Source: Tanypteryx hageni
Taxonomy: Eukaryota; Arthropoda; Insecta; Odonata; Petaluridae
DNA length: 64,000 nt
Assembly: GCA_028673005.1 (NCBI GenBank)
Contig: CM054116.1
Span: 75,838,572-75,902,571, forward strand
Reading direction: 5' to 3'
Below the pieces are notes generated by a model. That model made no database searches and was not told where the DNA came from. It saw only the letters and a list, made by a program, of their open reading frames with translations. Shown here piece after piece: positions 22,801 through 36,799 of the stretch. The position numbers were made by a program, and so were the translations under genes. How positions within the stretch are numbered: the stretch's first letter is position 1; each line of letters starts with the position of its first letter.

Positions 22801-25800
22801 AGGAAGGCTTGTATATATATTCCATTTATAAATACATATCCAACTATAATTATCTAATTTAATTTCATAGAAAATATAGTGAAACATTTTTAATAAGAAA
22901 ACTTTTCAGCCGTGTTCTTAATGTTACTTTGCCATCTTCGTCATTAAATTATAGTATAATAAAAAAAGGAAGTCCGTACAGATTGAAAGCCACGTGTAGT
23001 CACATTTCCAAATGTCAATGGAGCAGTTAAACAAGTGTGTTGTTTTCCTTATAAAAAATCAGGTACAGAATGAAATTTTTGACCTAAAAAGTTTTTCTTA
23101 TTATAAATTTCATTGTTTATTCTTTTTCCACCCAGTTTCTTGCGCGGTCGCTTGACCTTTCGTTTTTGTCCGAAAAGAATTTACAGGTCCCGTTTAAGTG
23201 CGAGATTGACAGAGAGTGAGGAGCATGAATGGAGGGCAATTATTTTACGTCCGAGAAAAGAATCTCTTTTCGGGTTTCGTGAAAAGAAGGATCCGTCTTG
23301 TAAGAATCTGATTCCGTTTCCCCTCTCGTCTTTTGGGTGCTATTAATTGAGGGTGTTTCTCAGAGTAAAGTCACTCTTATAGTATACCATGCGAATACAG
23401 GTGTGCATTTTGGCCGGAATGTATATCGGACCCGTTTCACCTCGATAGTCTCCTTTGAATTTTAATGAGCTCTTTTAGGAAGCACACTTTGTTCCATCTC
23501 CTGATAAATGCTCCAGAATAAGAATTGGGACGAAAGTGGAATGTTTATTATGTTGGCTTACGATTAGATTTATTTTTCAAGTCACTGGACAAGCTTTCTT
23601 TGAGGTTGGCGGCATTTTTTTATCTGAAAAAAAGAGTAAATATTTTACGTTGGCATAAAAATGTAAGCCATTTGCGAAAGACTTTACTATCGGGTCATTT
23701 TATCTTCCTCCGCGAAGATAGATTAGAAGTTTATTTGGATGACGGAGGAAGAAGTACGAAAAATTATGAAGTTTAAAGTGATTTCAACGCTCGGTTATGC
23801 ACATATATAAATGAATATTCTGGTTTGTAAGGGATATTTAGTTGGGCTTTCAAAAGGAAAGGAATAAAATATCGCAAAATTAACGTCCCTTCATAATGTT
23901 TCAATTTTTTCTCTTACATATATTACTATTTAAAATGTTAAAACAAAGAATTGCAATCTTCATACAAATCTCAGCGATAAACTTAATTGAAGGCATGAAA
24001 AATAACATCCTAAAAAGAGACTCAAGCTGGAAAGCGAATTTTTTTATGAGACCAACTTTGCTTCTCTTACCATCACTGCGCAAACATTTCCATACCAGAC
24101 TCCACGAAACGTATTTCCCTTATTTCTTATGCAAACAGGTAGTATGCAGCGAGAACTTAAGGGTATACAAACGTTTTACGTTAAGACAAATATCCACCTA
24201 GAGGCATTGTTTGGTTTAGCTTACGGAGGGAGTCGAGGTACTGGTAGAGTAACTAGCCGACGGGAAACGTGGGAGGAGGCTTTTCAAAAACCCACACTCC
24301 AAATACATCTCTTGCTTTTTAAGAAGAGTCGGAAGTCGAGCGTGGAAGTAACTCTTGTGCTTATGCGGAAAAACAGATACGTATGCGTGCATAGGGAGCT
24401 GCACGAGAGAGAAGTGCGAGTGGAAAACACATGAGCATCCTGTTAAGGGCTCATGTATCATTCTTTCTGTACCTGTACCTGTCCCATCCTTACTTAAGAA
24501 GTCTTATTCCGATCACGCAAAAATCTTTCCTGTGGGCAAAAAACAATCCTTTCGCCATTAGTATCTCTCGTCTTTCTGCTGCTGATTTGCTTATAAACTA
24601 GTGGGAGATTATCCGCATCCTCGATTATCTCCTATAGTCTGTCATCCTCTCGAGTAACAAACCTCTTGTAAACACTCTTCAGTATCCATTTTTTTTTCTT
24701 CATCACTCCTCCCAAGGAATTCTGTCCCGACATTTCAGTGCTATCTCCTCAGCCTCTTCAATCGTATACAATTCCGGTGTTTTCCATAGTACATATACAT
24801 ATCTCTCTCTATCTTTTATTATTGTCTTCATCCCTTTACGTTTTCTTCAGTTCGTACTTTTATTTCTTAACTACAGTTTTCTAAAATCATCATAACATTT
24901 CTTCCGATTTTAATTTCACGTTTTCGGCGTAATTTTTATTTCCTTTGTTAAAATTGGTGTTTTTCTTTCGATATGTCTTTAAAGTATCGTTTTCATGTTT
25001 CCGAGTTTTTTACTTTCTCTCTTGCAATTTATGCGCTCCTCTATATTTTTAACCTCTAACTGCGATTAATTATTCCCCCGTCTCCACCTTTTCAATTTCA
25101 CTTTCTACTCTTCCAGCGTTTCTTTATGGAATTCTTACATGATTATGTGTCTTAGACGAATTTTTAAAAAACATGAAACTGCTCGAAATAATTAAACAAA
25201 TTGTTTCGATTAAAGCACAGAAACTTGTCATTTTGTCAATTTCACAGTTGTCTGAATCACATACCGTGATAGTATGTGTCAAAAGTGACTGGGCATGTCT
25301 TCGATGACCACATGGTAACTCATAATTACAATTCACCGAATGAATTATTTGAATTTGTTTACTGGCTTCATCGCCCTTGACAACAGTTACGTATAGTTGA
25401 ATCGGCACCTTGTTAGCCCATCTATGCCATTGTGGCGCAAATATATTTCACTCTCGAGATAAACTTGGATCCTTCTTGAGTTGATAAATTTGTCGCCGAT
25501 CCAAGCATAGCGCTGTAATTTATTTTAGATTCGCGTTCATTTAGTAATTTCTGATAGACTAATATGATTTCTGTTACTCTAGGTAAGTTTATATAGACGA
25601 AATTGTTTTTATCGTAAGGATTTACAAACAGTAGCCTAATTTGTTATCACTAATCTATTTGGTGAACACGTTTTGAATAAATATATAGAATATATAAGGT
25701 TTTGTATATTTGGCCGGGAATTTTTGGCAGATATAAGAATTTTATTAGTATTTTATCAATTTCTGAGTATTTAATATTGAAACGTTAATTCTTCTAATCC

Positions 25801-25946
25801 TCGTATCTCAAATACTTTGTTAATCGATATTACAAAATCTTACATCATACATTTTATGAATAGGTACTTTCTTCAAATGAATGGATAACTGCTGTTTATT
25901 TTTTTGCGATTTCAACAAACTTTCTAGTAAACTGATGTGTTCTCTG
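22801..25946. other. Non-coding DNA, pyrimidine-leaning in the second half
   Basis: I see no recognisable gene. Frames of about 60-100 codons at 23113-24561 overlap on both strands and show no domain. About 24590-25110 is rich in T and C without periodicity. Confidence 0.45.
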
Positions 25947-28900
25947 CATTGCTGGAAAACGAAAAAAAAGATTCGTTACGTTTTTCGTTACAGGCAAAAA
26001 AGCGATTTCGTTTTTCGTTACGTTTTTTGTTACGCTAAAATCTACATTTCGTTTTCCGTTAGGTTTAACGTTGTAACGAAATAATTCGGTAAAAAATAAT
26101 GAAGTGTAGTTATTCTTATTTTTATTTTTTCCTTGTTTAGAGGTTATCCCCCTTAATTACCTGCTTCTCATTTAGAATACTTATTTATAGACACTTCTGC
26201 AGATCAGGAACGCTTTTAAGATTTCAAAGTATTCGGCACGTTTCGTTTTTGATGATCATGTATGAAAATTCGGATTTTCATATTCAAAATTTTATATTCG
26301 TGCTAATAAACTTAACACATATTTAAGACTAAAATATTAGTGTTGTAATGGTTATGCCCTATATTAGAATTTCTTATAGGTAACACAAAAAGTACACTGA
26401 GAACCCAGGAACCCGTAATTAAAGATAATAAAAGGAACCCGTCGGTGGGCTGTACCGATTGTAACTCGGAGAACATGCTCCTGCTACAGATCTAAAATTT
26501 GGTAGAATGATTGGTCATCAGATAAAACTAAAGAGAATTATCCAAATTCCAATATTTGTCCTCTTTAGGGCTCATTGTTGATGCCGTTCTTTCTTTTCAT
26601 ATCCCCCATTAGAAATACTTGGAAATCGTGCATGGGTTTACAATATTACATTTCAAGATTAGTTAGATTTGAGATATTCATCCGGAAATAGCTTTATTTT
26701 GTATATGAAGGAATAAAGTAAATCATTTGTAAGACGAAAATTGAAACTACTCCAAATTACCATGAATGAAGGCATTTTTTCGGATAAAATAGAAAAATTT
26801 GGTATCTTTAACAATGCGGGTATTCAGTTGTTGTCTTGACGAAAAGAATACTATTAAATTTTAATTAATAGCAAAATTATTGTGAAATCTTTAATTTAAT
26901 GCTTTCAGTGGGATCTGACTACGTTCATATGAATTTTTTAGTTTGTAGTCTATTTCCAACGCAGTTGATAAAAATGAAGAACCAATTTAAGACATTCTTT
27001 AATTTCAGTTGATTAGAGGGTTTATCATTTTGATAAGACTTATGCTCAATATTTATAAATAAAAATTTCTCGGATCGGAAAATACATAATATGTAATAAA
27101 ATGAGGATAATACATATTGTCGCGTACCGCCGCAACCACACCGTAAATCGCGAATCCCAACGCGGTCTCTCTTCGCTTTCACTAGCGCACTCGTGATGTC
27201 TTGATCACTCACCGCGGTTAAGCAACGGAACTGTCTCTCGCTCCCGCTATAACTAAAAGACGTTTAATATTATGTCGCGAACGCAATATCTCAACGTCAC
27301 GTGTAATATACTTTATATATTAGTTTTTAATACTTCTTTTATTTTGCATTTGAATAGAAATACATGTTAAAATTAAAACATTTTCTTCTAAAATAGCTAG
27401 CTTCTACTTGTGTAAAATTTGAATAAATACCTTCGATAAGCAAAATTCTATGATAAAAATTGAAATCTATTTCTTTTCGCAGATAATAACACAAATCTCG
27501 CGCCTTCTTTTAATACTTAAAGAAAAAGGCATTGCATGGTGGATTTCGAATTTCTTATGTAAACTGAATTAGAGGAAAATTTCTGGAATAGAACTCGCGC
27601 CTTCAAATATCAGAAAAAAAAATCCTCGACAGGTCGTCCCCAGTGGTCTAAGATATCCACCAAATATCATGGAAGTCGGTCAATCGGTTCAAAAGTTAAT
27701 AGGGGGACAGAATGACTGAACGACGAAACAATAAGTCTATTTTTCATTTTGAAAAATACGGTAAAATGCTTTTTCAGAGCATTATTTTAATGCTAGTTTT
27801 GAAAACTATAATGACCAAAATTGTCCTTATTTACAGCATGAACAAGAAATCTGAAAAAGTTTGAAATGAAAAACGGGATGGAGGAATGGGGAGAAAGACA
27901 GAGGAAATGGATAGGCGAAGAGAGAGGGTGGAAGGGAGAACATGGGGGGAGAAGCAGACAAATGTGATGTAAACTGAGGGAGGTGTAAGACTGTAGGAGG
28001 AAAACGTGTGGATTAGAGAGAAATGGAAAACGAGCAGAAGCGTAGAAGTTTAGACATTGTATGAGGTTTCATAAAATAGAACTAGGTAAATTAAAAATAT
28101 ATTAAAATTTATGGGCACTAGTTTGCAAATAAGGTTTAATAAAATAAAATAACTTTCCATTAGGCGCTGCTGAGTTTATCCTAATTCATAATAAAATTAT
28201 ATACCCCCTTCCTATGCAGATGGTGGACATTGCTGTCTTCAGAATCGAACCCAACCCAATGGTATATAAAACGGCATTTTTAAATATAATGACGAAGAAA
28301 GCCGCCACACTAATTTACTTCACTTTAATTAATACTAAACAAAATATAAACTTGAAATTTGTATGAAAATGGGACATTTTTTCAACACTGGATGAACTTC
28401 GTTTCTCTTACGGCTGGCAATAAGTCTCTTTGTGACCGTCTTCGGTAATTTGAAATAAACTGAAATTGTATTAAGCCCTGATTAGTCTTTATTTCCAGGG
28501 AACAATAACTATCCACTGTTGCTATAAACGTCTCTGCCTCTTCTTAAAGCGCGTGTTTCGGTTCTTCACGTTCACCATTTTTACCTGAGGAAAACGTAAC
28601 TCGATTTGTCGCATCTAAATTTGAACATGAGGGAACATTATACTCGGCCCCACCGGATCGGGTAAGTTAGGTGAAGTGTTTTTGGTTCCTTCTCACGTTC
28701 ACTCTGTTCTCCCCCTCAGGTTGGGTTGGGTAGCGTTCATCTTAATATATCGAACTATTTCACCCTATTTACTCGTAGAATGTTTTACAAAAATGCATCC
28801 TTTACCTCAGCTGGATCGAGAAGTGGAAGGCCAAACACCCATCGCAGCCAACGTCCATATTCAGATTGCGGGTCTTTGTAGCACACTGCGAGTCCGGGGG

Positions 28901-29438
28901 CGCAATTGAATGTTTCGATAGGGATCTAAAATACCACGGGAGGCCGCAGAACCTGAGTGGTCAGAAAGTAACCAGAGGCGAAATTGAGTGTTTTGCTAGG
29001 GGACAAACTGACCGCGGGGCACAGTTGAGTATTACCCTTAATACATACATACATTTTAGTAAAATCTTCAATGGATATCAGTCCGCATCCAAGCGCCTCA
29101 CAACGTGCCTGCACCGTACGTAAGTAGGCGGCCAAAGCAAATGACGGGCACACTGCCTAAACTAATTAGTGGCACCCGACTGTACTTTTCTACACCCCGG
29201 CGACAAGGCGGCAAAACCGGCAAGACCGGAGAAAGGGATTATAGGCCACTTTTCATTTCTCGTCTGGGACGAATTCCACTAGAACAATCCTTTACCGTCT
29301 GTTAACGAAATTTATTTTTTCGTTTTCGTTTCGTTTTCCGTTAAAGCTATTTGAAAAATTTCATTAACGTTTTTCGTTACGTTAATCCAAAATAATTCCG
29401 TTATTTTGTTACGTTACGAGTAACGTTTTCCAGCACTG
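25947..29438. mobile_element. 3.5-kb hAT-like element, no recognisable transposase
   Basis: The left end is CATTGCTGGAAAACG; the right end, read inward, is CAGTGCTGGAAAACG. Flanking 8-bp direct repeats GTTCTCTG (25939-25946) and GCTCTCTG (29439-29446) match at 7 of 8 positions. Both subterminal 130-bp regions are packed with CGTTACG and TTTTTCGTTACG-type words, as expected of clustered transposase-binding repeats. I could not identify a transposase; the short frames at 26925-27212 and 28676-29305 have no family I know. A SINE-like copy sits inside at 27535-27760, so that part is a later insertion. About 27870-28050 is purine-rich. Confidence 0.75.
27535..27760. mobile_element. SINE-like repeat, copy A
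   Basis: It aligns end to end with 50900-51137: GGATTTCGAATTTCTTATGT against GGATTTGAGATTTCCTATGT, then CTGGAATAGAACTCG against CTGGAATCGAACCCG, then AATATCATGGAAGTCGGTC against AGTTTCATGAAAATCGGTC, and AATAAGTCT against CATAAGTCT near the end. The GGAATNGAAC word is a reverse-complement B-box. The segment has no coding capacity. Confidence 0.65.
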
Positions 29439-29446
29439 GCTCTCTG

Positions 29447-32400
29447 TAGTATATAATAGTGGAGTTTCATTATTAACGTGTTCCCTGCATATATTGAGTG
29501 TAATTATTTAAAAGGCGCAGCAAATTTGCTTAATTTCCCTATTTATTTACTTATTTTTATAAAAATCTTGTTACCACAAAAAACAAATAAGTTAATTTTC
29601 AAATTAAACCAAGTTTACCGTAACACGAATAATGAGCTAATCGCCTTGAATTGGAAACATTAATTGTTGGATTGTTCTTCGTTGCCAAATTACGCGAAAC
29701 AATCAAAATATTGCATAAACGTAAAATAAATGTCACCGGAACTTCCTCTTAATTTTTCTCAGAAGTTTTCACGTGATTTTATCATTACAACCATATCCCT
29801 TATCTTTCCACTTGGCTCACTGTTTCTGAAATTGTTATCTTTGTCCCGTTCTTTTTGGTCTTATTTTCTTTTAATAATCCCCATCCCTATTGTTCTTAAG
29901 ACACTAACGTTTATTCTCGCTTCATATCTCTCTCACTATCTTTCTTTCTCTTCCTCCCGCACCTACTCTCCCACACCTTCCACGGTATCTTGCTCAGCAT
30001 TCCTGGCCGATGAACATCATCCCGCATTTACCATTATGGTATCCATCAATCCTATCCTCGCCTATACAAAGTGTGAATAAATTAACTTCGGTTTAATTAA
30101 TTGCCAAAGCGTATAGAATGGCACAGGGTAGTGATTACCGAGAATCGTTCAGATATGAATTTTAATTAACTTACTCTCGATTCCACTGAAATGGCTGACA
30201 TAACATCCAAACATAGAAGAGCTTGCGTGACCCAACCAATAAAATGTTTATTATTAACCTATCTCTCGAACATTTTTTAGACTATTATCATTTTCAGGTG
30301 AAAGCATGAGAACGTTCATGTTAGCAATTTTTGCTTTATCAAATCATTTTCTATTACCTATTATCTTCCGATTTATACCCTAATAGTCTTTTCTTGATCT
30401 CTCATTTAATGGTGTACTTACTTATTCGAGTTCTCATTATATTTCAAAGCATTATTAACAGGGTTATCGATCGTATCCCTACGAAACTAATTATCTGGAT
30501 ACACAAATACCGTTAGTTGTGTGTTAGGCATATCTTTGAAATCTGATTTATGTTCGTCAGATATTCTATAACGTGACGTCATTTGCCAAGAATACGCACA
30601 TAATTTACGTTCGTTTGATTTCGAGACGTATTTCCTGAGGAAGAAGTTGAGCGTTTGCCGGTCAATGAAATCGATTACAATGATGCGATGTTTTAATTTA
30701 TTCCTCTCAAACCTTATTTGATGCGACTCACAGTAATTTAGTATTTTTCCATTCATCAGAAACCAGTTGGGCCTGTATTTATTGGAGAAAATAGAGCGTA
30801 AAAAAGTAATTTGGCTTGGGTAGCAGCATGCGGTACGCTACAAAAATGTAGCCCGAAGTTTCTGCCGGATACGATAAGACTTACATTATTGCCAGTATAG
30901 TTCCGAAAATATCTTTTCATTCATCGTTGATTGGGCAGCCCCAGTCAGAATCAAGTCTGCCAACTTGCAACCTTGGATCGACGATTTATAACGCCATGGC
31001 TCCGAGAGAATTTTTCATGAAAAATTGCATCACTCACTCGATACACCCGAGGGTGTCGGCTTACTGCATCGTTTCTACCTCTCAGGATAGAGAGTAACAA
31101 GCGCATATATATTAACACCACCTCCGGGGTCGTTTAAGGAGGCCTGTATCCAGGAAAAGCATGACGTCACCAGGGCACGCACCAATCTCATTTGCGTCAC
31201 TTATTCGCATTAGATTTAGGCCCTGGGGTATGGAATATAGGGGATATATTCCAGGGGGGGAGCGAAAACAGAGAAAAAGGATGCCGAAGAGTATTGTAGG
31301 CGCCGATAAAAGAACGCACTGACATCATATGAAGGGCCGTGGGAATAAGATATCTTATTAGAACGACTTAAAATTATAAGTGATGCCCGTCAAGACTTCT
31401 CAAGGAAAGTTGGTCTTCACCGAATGAGGGGTAATTTTTAGGTTTTTATTTTTATAAGTACCAGCTGCGAAAAATTTTTCCTGTACAATTATTATCGGCG
31501 GTTATAAATTAGTAGTAATTTTTTCGAATCGGTAAATTGCATGATTTAATGCTGCGTTTATTTATACTTGCCTAGTGGAAAATTTTATTTGCGTTTTGTA
31601 TATTCGCGAGGAAAATTGTTCGCACGGTTTAAAAATAACCTCAATTCGGTTTTTGTTTTTCTCATTTTAAAAGACTGCTGTTGAGGGAACTCTCGTTAAC
31701 AGTATTGCCACTTGGCTTTAAAATTCGTTCTTAAGTTTTCGGAGATTTATTGCATGCATTTAAAAATTATTTCGCTTGTTTCTATTTGAACGTTCTTAAT
31801 ATGTGGACATATAACTTAATTCTTTAGATCACAACACAGTCAAATGGAAGAGGAAAGTACAAATTTGAAAGAATGGTTTTTATGATGTTTCTGTTCTTAT
31901 ATGTAAATTATCGTCAGATTGTATTTGACATACTTGGCAAAAATAATAATAGCCCTACGAAATTTTCAAGTATAAAACGCTTTATTATTTAATTTAAAAT
32001 TCACCGATTAAAATGTAAAATGCTGTGAAATATTAAAAAGTATAACTCGGTCCAAAATCTGCATCTACGAGAACCCATCCATGGACATATATTGAGTAAA
32101 TGATTAATTCATTTGAGTTCAAAAAAGGTTTGTTTCGGCTTTTTCACCATTCTGTAAAAAATGTGAATTTAAATCGGTGCAACTAAGTTATTTATTAAAT
32201 TCCATGGTGATATCAAATTAATTTCGTATATTAAATGATACGCCAATATTCAAATGTGGTATGATGTTATAGTGGACATGGAAATGGGTGTAAAAACTGA
32301 TATGTACGAAAATCTTACTCATGTGTTCTACTTGCTGAGCTCGTGTTTTCGCCGCTATTATTATACTACTGTAATTAAATCACCAAAAAAACTCATTTCA

Positions 32401-35400
32401 TTTCTTTTTACACGATAACCTCTTAAATTTCTCGTGACTTACAGTACGTGATTCTTATAAAACTGCTATTCGACTAAGGCTTTATTCGTGCAAGAGGTAA
32501 ATAGTGTCTCACATGAAGTATCGATTGCGTTGAAGGCGCTGAAAATGAAAAGTAGTCATGAAACACGGATTTTGAATCACGGGCCCTAATTTCTTCATTA
32601 GAAGTGCCGGTATCACGGATCCGTTTAATTTACCTGCATTAATGCTTATGATATGTGCCGTGAATTTAAAATAAATAACATTAGCAGCATCTAATAGTGA
32701 AATTTTGCTTTTAATGACGTCATGTGTTTCCTGTATGTTGAGTGCATACCATTGTAACCCTTGCAGTGACTTGCGGAATACCCGCAAAAATGCGTTTTTG
32801 CTAGTGCTTAGCCCGGGGTCTGAGTTTTACCGCGCGCGGTGAAAGCTGTTAAAAAAATGCGTTTCAAATTAGTCGAAGCTCCTCTTTCCTTTCACTGCTA
32901 GAAGCTTTCGCGACTTGGTCTCTTACCGACTCCATTGGCACGAGATTGAATGGGCCTTATATAGAAGGGAAGATTGGTTTTGAGGACGCATTCATAATAA
33001 GTCTTTGGCGACAAGGGTAAATGAGCATTCACTTTCTCCGATGGGATAGTTAGGTGTTACCACATAAAAGGAGTTCTTTCACCGCACTCGATAAAAAAGG
33101 TTCTCCAAAAATGTCAGGTTTCATTTTTATTTTAACTTGGCGAGGTTCTTATCTAGTAGGGATGTTAAACACAATTATGCGAGGAGAGTGTTTTTTTATA
33201 TTTAAAATCGCAAAACAAGAGACGAAGTCCTGTGCTTAAGCAATATAATCGGAAATATACCAAGATGGATGATTAGCTATTTCTGTTTTCCGATCAGCTC
33301 CTCGAGAATGTCGAAATTTTAAAGATTTTTTTCGCGTTTACCAGTCACTTCAGTAAGTTTAATATGATATGAGCTTTTTTATTGTATAATATTTTAATGT
33401 TGAACTAAATAAAAAATATAATAATGCGAGATGTAAGACTTCATTTCCTAGGGAAGAGATTTCTTCGCGGGCATCATAAAAGCTCACACGATTGGCATAA
33501 TTAAATTGATCGATTCACATTAAATATAATGCGTATAATCTTTCAATTTTAATTTAATTTAATTAATACAGTTATATGACCGAGTTTCAGTGAATACTTG
33601 CACTGTTCTTCGATTAAATGTTATGAATATTTTATTGGAATAATACTGTAGTGTTTTGCGTAAAGCTACGTATTTAACGTAGATGTTAAATTTTTCCTTA
33701 ATATCAGTCGATGTCATTTACTACTCTAACATAACAAAAAAAGATATGATCGAACAAAGTGATCCACTTCAACCCTTTAGGTAAGGAGAGAAATCAGCGA
33801 TGGATTTTCCTACGATCTGGCTTTCAGATGAACAGGTTGGAAGTGAGTCATTTTTTGCTGAGAGAATGTTCAGTTCACTTCTTTGCAATTGTGGAAGTGA
33901 GTTATGGAACATGTCATAACTAAGGTAAAAATTACATTGACGGATTGCGCATGTATAAGGCTGTGTTTAGGTAAAAGAGATAAATTTAATGGGGGTCGAT
34001 CGCCAACTTTCTTAAACTACCTGATTCAGAACCTCACTTTAGGTCATAGGATGACAGTATAACTTCCCATCTTCGGAAGTTCCTGATTTCATCTTTGATG
34101 AGTTACTTCACTCTAATTTGCGTAGCCTCAATCGCAGATAATTGATGGGTCCCGTTTATGCGACATGGTTACCGGTAAAACACCTTGAGTTTTTAAATAA
34201 TGAAATATTTCACAAATTAAAAACATTATTCGTTCATTAGTGTCTTGTACCTATCCCGATTATTTTTATAACTCTCATCTTATGTACTGTCATGTTCCGT
34301 ACTGGTCAAAATCAACTCGTACTTGATATGCAAAAGAAATATTTTTGTCTTGTAAGAAACGGGACCCCTACCGGGATCCGTCGGGACTGAAAATATATTC
34401 CCCGCAGAGAAGGCCTTCCTCGCTCGGTTCCTCTCTCCCTTAATACTCCAAACTCTCTCTCCCTCCGATCGCAAAGAAAATGAAGAGTCAAAGGTACGTT
34501 AATATAATTCAGCTTCCTAAATCATAAGGCTCTCATCTCTCTCTTTGGAAACTCCTTCATACTACCCTGTATGGCTGTGACGCTCCTCATCCCTTGCAAG
34601 GATTCCTCACTAATAAGGCTACTGTTTACGTAAGTGATCAAATGTAGGCCATTCGCTGCATAATTTAGGGAACGCTCCTTTTTATCTATGATTCATTGCA
34701 TTCGTAAGAAGTGAATGGTAGCTGTATAAAAAGCGCTGTCACCAGTAAGTTAGCACGTGATTTTTGGATGAATAAATTCTGTTTTATTATTGCACTTGAA
34801 AGTACAGGTTGACCGGCTCGCTTCTGCAATCAATAATTCAATGCATAAATGCATAATTTAACACACGCTAAGCAAGTTTATCAATCACAAGAAATTTTCG
34901 TTGCAAGAATGGAGACCAAAACGATACGATTATTTTATGAATTTATTATAGGGTATGCCTTTAGTTTTTTCTTTTAAACATTTCGACAAAGTTATTTTTT
35001 AAATTTTAATCGGAGAAAATCTTCGATAATGTATATTTAAGTTTAACCTTAAGAATTGGCTAGAAAAATACACTTCATTATCTTTTTAAATAAAATGTGT
35101 TAAGCCTCACCTTACATCACCCCATTAAAATCAAACATTACGAATAATTTATTTCAACAAAACTATTGTAGCCTCCCACCTCTTCTTTCATTAATCTTTT
35201 GGCATTTAATGAAACAAGCGAGCAACACCCGGATGTTTCCTTGCACTCACCGCGTTCAAAGTGCAAGTTTTGACCCTGATTCACGCACGCGGCGAAATAA
35301 ACGTCCCGAGCTTCGGCGTGATTGGGTCGAAGGCAAAACTGTGTGCGTGTGTGCTCGCGCGTCTTCGGGAGAAAGAGAGAACTTGGAAGGTCATATCTCT

Positions 35401-36799
35401 CTTCCTTCTCTTCTTAAAAAAAAGGAAACGCCGCCCTCAGCTGCGGATGATTTGATCCCAATGCCTCTCAATGGAAGGGTTCCGCAAGGTATCATTATTG
35501 GCCCACGGGAGTGTGTGCGGGGATAAGGCCGTGAGAGGGAAATCCTCGATGCAAATGACGGCATATCGGCATCCAAAGTGAGCGTCCTATTCGTTACGGG
35601 TGCTATGTTTTCAATATCAACTTAAGAAAGTATTACGTTTCAAGTTTATATGGCTTTATTTCTAAAAAAATTACGCTCGTGTTTAAGGCGCAACTCTGTA
35701 TAATTTATTCTTCATACAAATGTAACATCGTGTGAAGCCTCGCTGTAATTGGTCTCATATTCTTCGCTGCGCTATAGAACATACAGAGAAGGAGCAACTT
35801 TTTTCGAATCGCTAGATCGTCAAAGCAAACATGCGCATGCTTTCAGATCGTCACAAAGCTAATTGAGGACGCTTTTGAAACGAAGTTGATAGGAAATAAA
35901 GCCTTCCTATTTCTTCTTCAGAATGGAAACGGTTTTCTCCATAGCATTATTTTGACACGGACGCCAAATTTACGGCGGTCATAAATAATGCGGTTATAAA
36001 CGCATGAAATTACCTCATGTACTTTTCCGTCACGCCAAACTAGAATTTTTCTCGCTTGAAAAGGAAAAAATCTATTCACGATAATGGTGAGTAAAGCGAC
36101 TAAAGGCCGCCGTCCGAATGTGTTATCTTCGCGAAAATCTTGAATGTAATCGACGTTGCGTAGAGATAAATTCATTCTGGGAAAACCATTAAAAACCTAC
36201 CACGTGGATTTTATCAGCGCTATAAAACAACCAGAACAATTTTTTTTAATGAATAATTTTTGCTTTTTTTCCTCGTTCCCACGTGTAATCGGATATTTTT
36301 AGTTGGAATTATTTTTTGGAACATTGATGATTTGGATTATTCTTAGTAAATTTTGTAAAAAGAGAAATTGTATCATTATAAGGAATCGAATTATAATCTT
36401 CTGTTTACAGAAATATTGTTCTGTTCAAATCAGCGTGAAAGCCTAATAAATCTTTCTGTGGAGGTCATGTCAAACCGTGATGTTTCATAGGTCCATCCAA
36501 GCAGACGAACTCCAAATACGGTGCGGTGTAAAAGAGACTAACGACCAATTAAATACAACAAATTTATATGTTAGTTCCGTCAAGCAACAAGGTAGACAAG
36601 AAGCTTGACGAACATGGTTCCTCAAACATTTTAATCACTCTCACACATCACGTCTTAAGCATTCCTTTATTATACATCAAGTACATAAAAAGTAATTTCC
36701 CACAGTATAATAATTAAAAAGATTTGAAAACTTCACCTCCTCCAATTTATCCTTCTTTTGGAATCCTATTATCAAATACCAGGGCCGTTCATGTTAAAA
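29447..36799. other. Long non-coding stretch
   Basis: I recognise no gene or element. About 29720-30060 is pyrimidine-rich. A small hairpin (9-bp arms TGGAATATA, 5-nt loop) is at 31231-31253. The frames at 30487-30756, 32509-32787, 35209-35526 and 35918-36175 are 85-105 codons long and match nothing I know. CT- and CpG-rich patches occur around 34360-34460 and 35260-35520. Confidence 0.45.

Noticed and set aside
27120..27290. Possible solo LTR edge near TGTCGCGTACCG
   Set aside because: No matching CA end, no target duplication and no second copy were found.
28240..28262. Reverse-complement B-box (GAATCGAACCC) as a tRNA gene on minus
   Set aside because: The T-stem does not pair and no A-box is at the right distance.
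4399..33475. 16-bp exact match TTTCTTCGCGGGCATC at 4399 and 33460
   Set aside because: About one such match is expected by chance in 64 kb when all pairs are considered, and flanks do not align.
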